From Desulfovibrio psychrotolerans (GTDB lineage: Bacteria; Desulfobacterota; Desulfovibrionia; Desulfovibrionales; Desulfovibrionaceae): 58,722 nucleotides of DNA. Shown piece by piece: positions 52,031 through 58,722 of this stretch. The DNA is taken from contig NZ_BLVP01000008.1 of assembly GCF_013340305.1 (NCBI RefSeq), forward strand, positions 817,719 through 876,440, written 5' to 3'. A model generated the notes under the pieces. That model was not told the origin of the DNA, searched no databases, and was given only the letters and a program-made list of their open reading frames with translations. Position 1 is the stretch's first letter. Each line of letters starts with the position of its first letter. A program made the translations under genes and the position numbers.

Positions 52031-52831
52031 CTAATACACCTCCCTGAAGTCGGCGAGGTCGATGTGTTCACCGTTTTCGGCACTGAGGCAGCGCAGACAT
52101 TCTTTGTAGCCGTGCCGGGAGATGTGGTCGAGGATGTCACGGGGACGCGCCTCGCAGCACAGTCTGCCATTGTACATCACCTGTCCGCGGTCAGCGTTCA
52201 CGTATTCGAGAATGTGGCCCGTGTGCGTGATAATGAGCCCCGCTGTGCGGCAGGAGGATTTGGCCATCTTCATGGTGCAGGATGCGGGCTGCATGCCGTC
52301 CAGCAGTTCGCGGGCGGTTCTGCCTATGAGCGACATGTTTTCAAGGTCCACGCCGGATTCCGGTTCGTCAAAGAGTATAAGGTCGGGGCGCTGCGCCATA
52401 AGCTGCAACAACTCGGAGCGCTTGATTTCCCCGCCGGAGAACCCGGCGTTGATGTCGCGGTGCAGAAAGCGCGAAAAGTTGACCTTGCGTGCCAGTCCTT
52501 CCACATCCACTTCCCGGCCTTGAGCGCACATTTGGACAAGATGCCCTGTCTTCAGTCCGTGGATTGTGGGCGGACGCTGGAAAGACATGCCCATGCCAAG
52601 GCGCGCGCGCTCATACATGGGAGAATGGGTTATATCCACCCCTTTGAAGAGGATGCGCCCTTTGGTTACGGTGTAGTTGCCAAAACCCATGAGCGTCATG
52701 AGCAGGGTGGTCTTGCCCGACCCGTTGGGGCCGAAGAGGATGAACGTTTCTCCTTCGGGAATGGTCAGGTCGATGCCCTTGAGCACCTCCACATCCCCGA
52801 TGTTCACATGGAGATTTTGAATTTGCAGCAT
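52031..52831 (-). CDS. sufC: SufC-type Fe-S assembly ATPase
   Basis: 266 residues from the ATG at 52831. Walker A FGPNGSGKTTLLM near 34, signature NAGFSGGEIKRSELLQLMA near 140, Walker B LILFDEPESGVDLENM near 162. Between Walker B and the H-loop (LIITHTGHIL) there is a ~20-residue stretch with MQPASCTMKMAKSSC, and the C-terminus holds CCEARPRD and KECLRCL: more cysteines than SufC normally has. Dimeric ATPase partner of SufB. No SufS/SufU/SufD genes adjacent. Confidence 0.92.
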   Translation of the reverse strand: MLQIQNLHVNIGDVEVLKGIDLTIPEGETFILFGPNGSGKTTLLMTLMGFGNYTVTKGRILFKGVDITHSPMYERARLGMGMSFQRPPTIHGLKTGHLVQMCAQGREVDVEGLARKVNFSRFLHRDINAGFSGGEIKRSELLQLMAQRPDLILFDEPESGVDLENMSLIGRTARELLDGMQPASCTMKMAKSSCRTAGLIITHTGHILEYVNADRGQVMYNGRLCCEARPRDILDHISRHGYKECLRCLSAENGEHIDLADFREVY

Positions 52832-52938
52832 TAAAAACCCCGTCTTGCGGTGTGGAATTTCGGACGGCAGCGCATCCGGACGCACCGTTATGCGGCATGA
52901 ATCCGCTCAAGTCAATGCGCTGCCCGGCGGGAGGCGGA

Positions 52939-53697
52939 TTAGTCGTCTCCCGGGTGTCTCGGAGGGGCTATGACCGACCGGTGCGGCGGAGTCCCTTCCG
53001 GGGTGTGGCAGTAATAACAATGTCCCCTGCGCCGGAAGAAGGGGAGCATGACAATGCCTGCAATAAATCCGCCTGCATGCGCCCACCAGGCTATGCTTGC
53101 CCCGCTGCCTCCGGCAGCCATGGAGCCGATGCCTGAAAGCACCTGCATGCCGAACCATATGCCCAGATAGAGCACGGCGGGAAGGTCAAAGAACAGCGGA
53201 ATGATAACAATGGGAACAAGCGTGGTGACGCGTGAATGGGGATACAGGAGAAAGTAGGCCCCCATAACGCCCGCTATGGCACCGGAAGCACCCACTATGG
53301 GAATGGTCGCCTCTGCGTTGAAAAACAGGTGCGCGAGCATGGCGGCAAGCCCGCAGGTGAGGTAAAAGGCGGTGAACCGCACAGGCCCCATAACATCCTC
53401 AATGTTGTCGCCGAAAATCCACAGCGACCACATGTTCACGATAAGGTGCATCCACCCTCCGTGCAGGAACTGATGGGTGATAAAGGCAAACTGTCCGTAA
53501 GCAGGGTAGCCCGCCTGCAGTGCCCAATCGGGAAAGGCGTAGCGGGCCGGTACCACGCCGTATACGTGAAGAAGCTCGAACAGTTCCCTTCCGTTCAGGC
53601 TTTGCTGATACAGAAAGGCCAGAATATTCAGCGCCAGAATAGTGTATACCGCGTAGGGCGTGTGAACGCGGGGAATGCTGTCGCGTATGGGAAACAA
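52939..53697 (-). CDS. Rhomboid-family intramembrane serine protease
   Basis: 252 residues from a TTG at 53697 with GAGG five bases upstream. Six or so helices; GGWMHLIVNMWSLWIFGDNIE near 90 supplies the HxxxN motif, IVGASGAIAGVMGAYFLLYP near 143 holds the catalytic Ser (GxSG) and WWAHAGGFIAGI near 207 the catalytic His. C-terminal tail has CYYCHTPEGTPPHR, a possible metal-binding CxxC/H. Cleaves single-pass membrane proteins; substrate unknown. Convergent arrangement does not apply; it follows the fusion gene by 18 bases, same strand. Confidence 0.92.
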   Translation of the reverse strand: MFPIRDSIPRVHTPYAVYTILALNILAFLYQQSLNGRELFELLHVYGVVPARYAFPDWALQAGYPAYGQFAFITHQFLHGGWMHLIVNMWSLWIFGDNIEDVMGPVRFTAFYLTCGLAAMLAHLFFNAEATIPIVGASGAIAGVMGAYFLLYPHSRVTTLVPIVIIPLFFDLPAVLYLGIWFGMQVLSGIGSMAAGGSGASIAWWAHAGGFIAGIVMLPFFRRRGHCYYCHTPEGTPPHRSVIAPPRHPGDD

Positions 53698-53715
53698 TGG
53701 TACCTCGTCTTTCTA

Positions 53716-55434
53716 TCAGGCAGGCGGTGCCGTCTCCCACAGGGAGGCGAGACGTTCCGCCATTGCGTTCCGTGCGGCGTTTCTGCGTTTTTCGAGCGAT
53801 TCCGCAAGAATATGCGCGTTGGAGGCCAGTGCCTCAGGAGTTCCGCCGTTATCCACCACAATGTCGCAGGCGGCCATTTTATCGTCTTCCGCCCACTGCC
53901 ACGATTCCATAACCGCAAGCATATCCCCGTCCCAGCCCCTGCCTGCGGTAAGGCGCGTGGCGCGTGTTTCGCGGGGGCAGCGCACGCCCACCAGTATGTC
54001 CGCATCCTCGCGCCAGCCGGATTCCAGAAAAAGCGGCACCTCTGCCACCGCGGCGGGGTCTTGAGCATGGGCAGCCCAGAAGGTGTGCAGGTCGTGGCGT
54101 ACCAGCGGGTGCACACAGGCCTCCACCTCTTTGCGTACGGAGGCAGATTCCCGCATGGCGTCAAAGAGGGCCCGTCTGTCCACGGCACCGTCTGCCGGGG
54201 CAAAACGGTCGCCGTACCGCCCGCGCAGGAAACGCCAGCCGTCGCCGCCGGGGGAGTACAGGGTGTGCACTATGCCGTCTGCCGTCCAGACGGGATACCC
54301 CGCCTCTTCCATCAGACGCAGAAGTGAAGATTTGCCGCACCCCGGCATGCCCGTGAGCACCACGCGCTGCATGCGCGAGGCAAGGGCAATCGCCAGGGCG
54401 GAAAAATCCTGAGGGGGCGGACAGAAAAAGCGCATCTGTTCACCTGTTACCGGGTGGGTGAAGTGCAGCCGCCATGCGTGCAGCATCTGGCGATTCGCCA
54501 ACCGTGCCGCAGGTGAATCTTTCGGGGCGCTGCCGCCGTAAGTGGCATCGCCCCACAACGGATGGCCGAGATGGCTCATATGCACCCGTATCTGGTGGGT
54601 TCTGCCCGTATGAATGCGTACGGCAACAAGCGCATATCCTGCCGCTTTGTCCGCATGCAGCACCCGGTAGTCCGAGCGGGCGTTCCTGCCGCCCTGTTCC
54701 GGGGGCACTACAGCCATTTTAACCTTGTATGTGGGATGCCTGCCCACGGGCGCATCCACAGTGCCAGAATCAGGCGAGGGCACACCGTGTGTGAGCGCGA
54801 GGTATTCCTTGTATGTATCCCGTTCGGCAAAGGCGTGGGAAAGGGCAAGGCGGCTTTCTTCCGTCAGTGCCACGACAATGATGCCGGAAGTATCTTTATC
54901 CAGTCGGTGCACAATGCCCGGTCGGAACCCCTCCTGCTGTGCCAGCTCTGGGAAATGATGCAGCAGCCTGTGCACCAGCGTTCCGGAAGGACAGCTCGGG
55001 CAGGGGTGAACTGTCAGTCCGGGTTGTTTGTCCAGAACCACAAGGTGTTCGTCGCTGTAGAGAACACGGATGGGAGAGTCTTCCGCCACCAGCGAGGAAG
55101 GTTCGGGGTTCAGAAGCACCTGTATGCGCATGCCGTGCGCAACCTTGGTGTTGGGCTTGGTGCACCGGCCGGAGTTGACGAGCACATCGCCTTCGCGGAT
55201 GGCGCGTTTAATGCGTTCCCGGCTGAGGGCGCGGGACTGGAGCGTTTCGGAAAGGAACAGGTCCAGACGGGCACCGTGCGCCTCGCGCGGGACGGTGAGG
55301 GAAAAGCCGCTTTCCGTTTCAGGGGGGGGCACAGAAGCTTTTGGGGAAGTTTTTTGGGAAGCCAGTGAGGAGGCTGATGCGTTTGGCGATAAGGTTTCCG
55401 GCGGAGAGGCCGGGATATGCGGGACGTTTGTCAT
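53716..55434 (-). CDS. coaE: Fusion of RluD-type pseudouridine synthase and dephospho-CoA kinase
   Basis: 572 residues. Residues ~45-350 form an S4 domain (ARLDLFLSETLQSRALSRERIKRAI) plus RluA-family synthase with catalytic Asp in VHRLDKDTSGIIVVAL near 176 and RIHTGRTHQIRVHMSHLGHPLWGD near 273. Residues ~365-572 form dephospho-CoA kinase: P-loop VVLTGMPGCGKSSLL near 366, TADGIVHTLY, HPLVRHDL, VPLFLESGW, and R-rich LID TRATRLTAGRGW. The first part makes pseudouridine in rRNA; the second makes CoA, the last step of the pathway. N-terminal 40 residues are Ser/Pro-rich. All catalytic motifs of both domains appear intact. Confidence 0.93.
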   Translation of the reverse strand: MTNVPHIPASPPETLSPNASASSLASQKTSPKASVPPPETESGFSLTVPREAHGARLDLFLSETLQSRALSRERIKRAIREGDVLVNSGRCTKPNTKVAHGMRIQVLLNPEPSSLVAEDSPIRVLYSDEHLVVLDKQPGLTVHPCPSCPSGTLVHRLLHHFPELAQQEGFRPGIVHRLDKDTSGIIVVALTEESRLALSHAFAERDTYKEYLALTHGVPSPDSGTVDAPVGRHPTYKVKMAVVPPEQGGRNARSDYRVLHADKAAGYALVAVRIHTGRTHQIRVHMSHLGHPLWGDATYGGSAPKDSPAARLANRQMLHAWRLHFTHPVTGEQMRFFCPPPQDFSALAIALASRMQRVVLTGMPGCGKSSLLRLMEEAGYPVWTADGIVHTLYSPGGDGWRFLRGRYGDRFAPADGAVDRRALFDAMRESASVRKEVEACVHPLVRHDLHTFWAAHAQDPAAVAEVPLFLESGWREDADILVGVRCPRETRATRLTAGRGWDGDMLAVMESWQWAEDDKMAACDIVVDNGGTPEALASNAHILAESLEKRRNAARNAMAERLASLWETAPPA

Positions 55435-55500
55435 GGTATGTTCTTCCGGACTGGCTTGACCGTGTGGGCTGATTCAGTGTAGGGCTAATGAGATTTGGGG

Positions 55501-55522
55501 CGGCCACAAGGGCCGTTTTTTT
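55501..55522 (+). terminator. Terminator-like hairpin in the upp leader
   Basis: CGGCC, loop ACAAG, GGCCG, then seven T (55516-55522), ending 25 bases before the upp GTG. No plus-strand gene lies upstream, so the element can only act on upp transcripts. A weak promoter (TTGACC 55456-55461, TGTAGG 55478-55483) precedes it. Confidence 0.7.
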
Positions 55523-55547
55523 GCAAGCACTCTTCAAGGAGGCCAGA

Positions 55548-56174
55548 GTGGCTGTTTACGTGGTTGACCATCCGTTGGTCAAACATAAACTCGGGCGTCT
55601 GCGTGAAGTTGACGTCACTGTGTCAGAGTTTCGCGCACTTTCCAATGAAATCTGCAGGCTTCTTACCTACGAAGCCACCAAGAAGCTCACCGTCGAGCCT
55701 AAAGTCATCCAAGGCTGGGCCGGACCTGTCACTGTTGAGCAGATAAAGGGAAAAAAGGCAACCGTCGTTCCCATTCTGCGCGCCGGTCTGGGCATGCTGG
55801 ACGGGTTGCTGGACATGATCCCCGGTGCCAAGGTCAGCGTTGTGGGCATGTTCCGCAATGAAGAAACCCTTGAGCCCGTGGAATACTATGTCAAGCTGGC
55901 CAAAAACATCGACGAGCGCACCGCCATTATCATCGATCCCATGCTGGCAACGGGGGGCACCCTCATAGCCACCATCAACCTGCTGAAAAAGGCCGGTTGC
56001 AAGAGCATTGTTGGCCTGTTCCTTGTGGCGGCACCGGAAGGCATCGAGCGCGTCATCAAAGCGCATCCCGATGTGGATATCTATACCGCAGCCATTGACG
56101 AGCGACTTAATGAGCACGGGTATATTCTTCCCGGTCTGGGCGATGCGGGCGACAAGATTTTCGGGACCAAGTAG
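55548..56174 (+). CDS. upp: Uracil phosphoribosyltransferase
   Basis: 208 residues from a GTG at 55548, five bases after AAGGAGG. It makes UMP from uracil and [20 protein letters not shown] at the start, [21 protein letters not shown] near 77, the PRPP motif [17 protein letters not shown] near 130 and [17 protein letters not shown] at the end, all standard for Upp. Followed by uraA after a leader with a large terminator hairpin. Confidence 0.97.
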   Translation: MAVYVVDHPLVKHKLGRLREVDVTVSEFRALSNEICRLLTYEATKKLTVEPKVIQGWAGPVTVEQIKGKKATVVPILRAGLGMLDGLLDMIPGAKVSVVGMFRNEETLEPVEYYVKLAKNIDERTAIIIDPMLATGGTLIATINLLKKAGCKSIVGLFLVAAPEGIERVIKAHPDVDIYTAAIDERLNEHGYILPGLGDAGDKIFGTK

Positions 56175-56200
56175 GTTCCGTACCGTCCGCGTAACGGCAG

Positions 56201-56271
56201 GAGCATTTGCCCTTGGTGTTTCCGTTCCCGGTTTTCCGGGAGCGGCCCCAAAGGGCGGATGCTCTTTTTTT
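56201..56271 (+). terminator. Large three-tier hairpin plus T-run between upp and uraA
   Basis: Stem tiers GAGCAT/ATGCTC (56201-56206, 56259-56264), GCCCTT/AAGGGC (56209-56214, 56251-56256) and an inner CCCGG-TTTT-CCGGG (about 56227-56240), followed by seven T (56265-56271). It terminates upp transcripts or attenuates uraA. Confidence 0.85.
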
Positions 56272-56376
56272 CGGTGTGCCGTCCGGTCTGGCGGCATGTG
56301 GCGTGCGCATGGTGTGCCGTTCGCGAAGGGGGCGGACGGCCTGAACGTATTGTAACGATTTTTCTGTGAGGAGGGC

Positions 56377-57630
56377 ATGGTGTCCGATACGAGTACGGAG
56401 TATTCCTTCAGGCTGAAAGACAGCCTTGTGGGCGCGCAGATGTTGTTTGTGGCCTTTGGCGCGCTTGTTCTGGTGCCGCTGCTGACAGGGCTTGATCCTA
56501 ACGTGGCACTCTTTACCGCCGGGGCAGGCACGCTGCTGTTTCAGGTTGTCACCAAACGCAGTGTTCCCGTGTTTCTGGCATCCTCTTTTGCTTTCATCGC
56601 GCCCATCATCTACGGGGTGCAGACTTGGGGTGTGGCAGGAACTATGTGCGGGCTTGCTGCCGCCGGCCTGCTGTACGTTCTGCTGGCATTGCTCATCAAG
56701 ATGCAGGGGCCGCAGGTGCTGGAACGCGTGCTGCCCAGCGTGGTCACAGGACCGGTGATTATGGTTATCGGCCTTATTCTGGCGCCGGTGGCCGTGTTCA
56801 TGGCTCTGGGTAAAACGGGCGACGGAGCCATACAGCTTATCCCGCAGGGACCTGCTCTGTTCATCTCCATGGCATCTCTTGCCGCCACCATCCTTGCCTC
56901 CCTGCTGGGAAGGGGCATGCTATCGCTGGTGCCCATTCTTCTGGGGATAGTGGTGGGGTACGTGCTTTCGCTCCTGTTCGGCTATGTGGACTTCTCTCCC
57001 GTCCGGGACGCTCCGTGGCTGGCCGTTCCTTCATTCACCTTCCCGGAATGGAATCTTGAGGCCATTATCTTTATTGTTCCCGTGGCCATTGCTCCTGCCA
57101 TAGAGCATGTGGGCGATGTGCTGGCCATAGGGTCTGTGACGGGTAAGAAGTATATTGATAAGCCCGGAGTACACCGCACCATGATGGGGGACGGACTCGC
57201 CACCACACTCGCCTCCATGCTGGGCGGTCCCCCCAACACCACGTATTCCGAAGTAACTGGAGCCGTTGCACTGACCCGTTCGTTCAACCCCGGCATCATG
57301 ACCTGGGCAGCCATCACCGCCATAGTGCTGGCTTTTGTCGGCAAGCTGGGGGCACTGCTGCAGACCATTCCGGTGCCGGTTATGGGTGGCATCATGATCC
57401 TGCTTTTTGGTACCATCGTCGTTGTGGGTATTAATTCGCTGGTGCGGGCAGGCAATGACCTCATGGAACCCCGCAACATGGCCATTGTTGCGATTATTCT
57501 GGTATTCGGCATAGGTGGCATGGCCTTTCATGCCGGTGAGTTCTCCATCAAGGGAATCGGCCTTGCCGGTATAGTGGGGGTTCTGCTTAACCTGCTGCTG
57601 CCCAGAGGAAAGAAAAAAGAAATCAAATAG
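56377..57630 (+). CDS. uraA: Uracil permease (NCS2/UraA family)
   Basis: 417 residues with about 14 helices. GAGGAGGGC precedes the ATG; a GTG follows as second codon. NCS2 signatures: FVAFGALVLVPLLTGLDPNVAL, SSFAFIAPIIYGVQTWG, PVAIAPAIEHVGDVLAIGSVTGKKY near 228 (uracil-binding Glu-His) and GGPPNTTYSEVTGAVALTRSFNP near 276. Imports uracil by proton symport for Upp. A strong terminator follows. Confidence 0.95.
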   Translation: MVSDTSTEYSFRLKDSLVGAQMLFVAFGALVLVPLLTGLDPNVALFTAGAGTLLFQVVTKRSVPVFLASSFAFIAPIIYGVQTWGVAGTMCGLAAAGLLYVLLALLIKMQGPQVLERVLPSVVTGPVIMVIGLILAPVAVFMALGKTGDGAIQLIPQGPALFISMASLAATILASLLGRGMLSLVPILLGIVVGYVLSLLFGYVDFSPVRDAPWLAVPSFTFPEWNLEAIIFIVPVAIAPAIEHVGDVLAIGSVTGKKYIDKPGVHRTMMGDGLATTLASMLGGPPNTTYSEVTGAVALTRSFNPGIMTWAAITAIVLAFVGKLGALLQTIPVPVMGGIMILLFGTIVVVGINSLVRAGNDLMEPRNMAIVAIILVFGIGGMAFHAGEFSIKGIGLAGIVGVLLNLLLPRGKKKEIK

Positions 57631-57674
57631 CCGGGTTGTGCCGTCTTTGGCGTACATTCCGAAAGGCACCTGCT

Positions 57675-57707
57675 GCCCCCCGGACCATGTCGGTCCGGGG
57701 GGCTTTT
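57675..57707 (+). terminator. uraA terminator
   Basis: GCCCCCCGGACC and GGTCCGGGGGGC, 12 bp perfect stem, loop ATGTC, then TTTT. Confidence 0.93.
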
Positions 57708-57731
57708 CAGTTGTTGCAAACAGGAGAGGTT

Positions 57732-57759
57732 TTGCGCAATGAATATATGAAACTATATT
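57732..57759 (+). promoter_or_regulatory. Promoter candidate for the terminal membrane-protein operon
   Basis: TTGCGC (57732-57737) and TATATT (57754-57759), 16-base spacer, inside the most AT-rich stretch of this end of the window (57738-57775). Confidence 0.5.
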
Positions 57760-57786
57760 TAATATCATATTTCAGGAGGGGGGATT

Positions 57787-58674
57787 ATGAACGCTATGGA
57801 GCGATTACGGCTTACGGCTCCAAATGTGGCGGCTCTTGCCCGTGAGCTGAATATTGACGGGCGTGTGGCGGATGCCGTGGAGCACAACGCCATAAGGGCC
57901 GAAGCACGGGGTTTGGAAAATCATCAGCGTACCATTGTGCAGCATTGTGAAGATGGGCTCAGCACTACCCGGTTGGAGGCCTTAAGGCTTCTGGATGCGG
58001 AACGTGCCGACAGGGCAGAGCGTGCAGCCTATAGTCCTCTGCAACGTCTGGATGAGGCTCGCCGTATGGCGGAATGGAATATTCAGCAGGCCATTTTCAA
58101 TCGCAGGAGAGATCTGGAGGAGTCGTTCAAAACGATTACGGAACTCAAAAGCACGTTGTGGAGTATCCGCAGCAGGCGGAATTATAAACGTGATCCCAGG
58201 CCTCCGGGAAACAAAGGGCTAGCAGGAGCCATTCTTTTTGCCGCCCTTGTCATGGAAACCCTTATGAACGGTGTGCTCTTTGCCAGCGGAAGCGAGCGGG
58301 GGCTTCTGGGCGGGGTTACGCAGGCGTTGTTCATCTCAATCATCAATCTGTTGTTGTCGTTTGGTCTGGGGTATCTGCTCAAGCGTAAGAATACCAAGCA
58401 GGGAGTGGAAAAGGGCGTATATTCAGGTGCGCTGCTTGTATCCCATCAGGCGGCTGCGTGGCTTACGAACTTGGCGGCTGCACACTATCGTTCGGCTGTG
58501 GCTGTGCTGGAGAATTATCAGGCGGCAAACAAGCAGTTTCTCGTGCGCATGTTGACGCACCCGTTTCAGATAGAGACCTTTGAATCGTTTATCCTGCTCA
58601 TATTGGGCATGGTTATAGCGTATGTGGTTTTGTACAAGGGTGATCCTGCTACAAAGTTGTGGATACCCAGTTAA
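57787..58674 (+). CDS. Unknown coiled-coil membrane protein
   Basis: 295 residues; GGAGGGGGG precedes the ATG. Residues 1-135 are helical and charged (RLEALRLLDAERADRAERAA, EARRMAEWNIQQAIFNRRRDLEESFKTITELK), a probable coiled coil. Two hydrophobic helices follow (~147-167 AGAILFAALVMETLMNGVLFA; ~176-199), then a cytosolic or periplasmic helical part and a last helix near 272-290 (FILLILGMVIAYVVLY). No known family recognised. A second gene starts 31 bases on with its own Shine-Dalgarno, so it is the first gene of an operon. AT-rich promoter suggests an accessory locus. Confidence 0.75.
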   Translation: MNAMERLRLTAPNVAALARELNIDGRVADAVEHNAIRAEARGLENHQRTIVQHCEDGLSTTRLEALRLLDAERADRAERAAYSPLQRLDEARRMAEWNIQQAIFNRRRDLEESFKTITELKSTLWSIRSRRNYKRDPRPPGNKGLAGAILFAALVMETLMNGVLFASGSERGLLGGVTQALFISIINLLLSFGLGYLLKRKNTKQGVEKGVYSGALLVSHQAAAWLTNLAAAHYRSAVAVLENYQAANKQFLVRMLTHPFQIETFESFILLILGMVIAYVVLYKGDPATKLWIPS

Positions 58675-58705
58675 GCTACTATCCTGACTCAAACAGGAGC
58701 AGTGG

Positions 58706-58722
58706 ATGAGTAACACACGACG
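58706..58722 (+). CDS. Start of a following gene (cut by the window edge)
   Basis: ATG AGT AAC ACA CGA with AGGAG seven bases upstream. Only five complete codons are visible, so nothing can be said of the product; position and direction suggest co-transcription with the coiled-coil membrane protein. Confidence 0.5.

Overview
The window is GC-rich, gene-dense, Gram-negative chromosomal DNA. Gene content and protein style suggest a Desulfovibrio-type member of the Desulfovibrionaceae: flagellin, CheV, DsbD, a two-gene SufC/SufB module, TrmFO, DUF502, a bifunctional-nuclease-domain protein, and a pseudouridine synthase fused to dephospho-CoA kinase. This assignment is an inference. No rRNA and no sulfate-reduction marker lies inside the window. 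There is no prophage, IS element, CRISPR array or integrase, so this is mostly core chromosome with a few accessory genes.

Layout. Positions 1-10 kb are largely minus-strand: an RND efflux pump (cut by the window edge), an exported adenosine-deaminase-like protein, a PHP hydrolase, an EF-hand protein, miaB with a bifunctional-nuclease gene, two paralogous small membrane proteins, a small HMA-like protein and a PfkB kinase. Positions 10-20 kb carry cutA, a monohaem cytochrome c, nth with a YprB-like exonuclease, cheV, an exported DUF4344 protein, and the biosynthetic run panC-DUF502-metK. A papain-like protein gene separates panC from panB. Positions 20-31 kb carry flagellin, a YjdF-like membrane protein, a BFD-type [2Fe-2S] protein, an HD hydrolase, trmFO, a solute-binding protein, glycogen phosphorylase, dut-argD and a small internally repeated protein. 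Positions 31-36 kb hold a polar amino-acid ABC transporter operon (ATPase, binding protein, two permeases) ending in prmA. Positions 36-46 kb carry a RipA-like membrane protein, a GT9 glycosyltransferase, dsbD, two tandem tRNA-Lys(CTT) genes, an M24 peptidase, a CoA-binding protein, a YkgJ-type protein, a J-domain protein and an EamA transporter. Positions 46-50 kb hold AraC regulator, DUF2000 and EamA genes plus a VanZ-like protein. Positions 50-58.7 kb carry a Cys-rich unknown, sufC-sufB, a rhomboid protease, the RluD-CoaE fusion, upp and uraA each behind a terminator-like leader, and an unknown coiled-coil membrane protein with the start of a following gene.

Cooperation. The ABC operon imports an amino acid. 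upp and uraA form a uracil salvage pair that looks attenuated. panB, panC and the CoaE domain all serve pantothenate/CoA synthesis. SufC/SufB assemble Fe-S clusters for proteins such as MiaB, Nth and the BFD protein seen here.

The most notable non-gene signals are: a hairpin that presents the flagellin Shine-Dalgarno in its loop (a CsrA-site layout); terminators in the upp and uraA leaders; and unrelated short tandem arrays (periods 10, 10, 12, 13, 17 and 24 bp) confined to intergenic gaps, with a few in-frame counterparts in coding sequence. No complete new multi-gene system is evident. The best candidates for undescribed biology are the papain-like gene between panB and panC, the terminal membrane-protein operon that runs off the window, and the small repeat protein at 30923.
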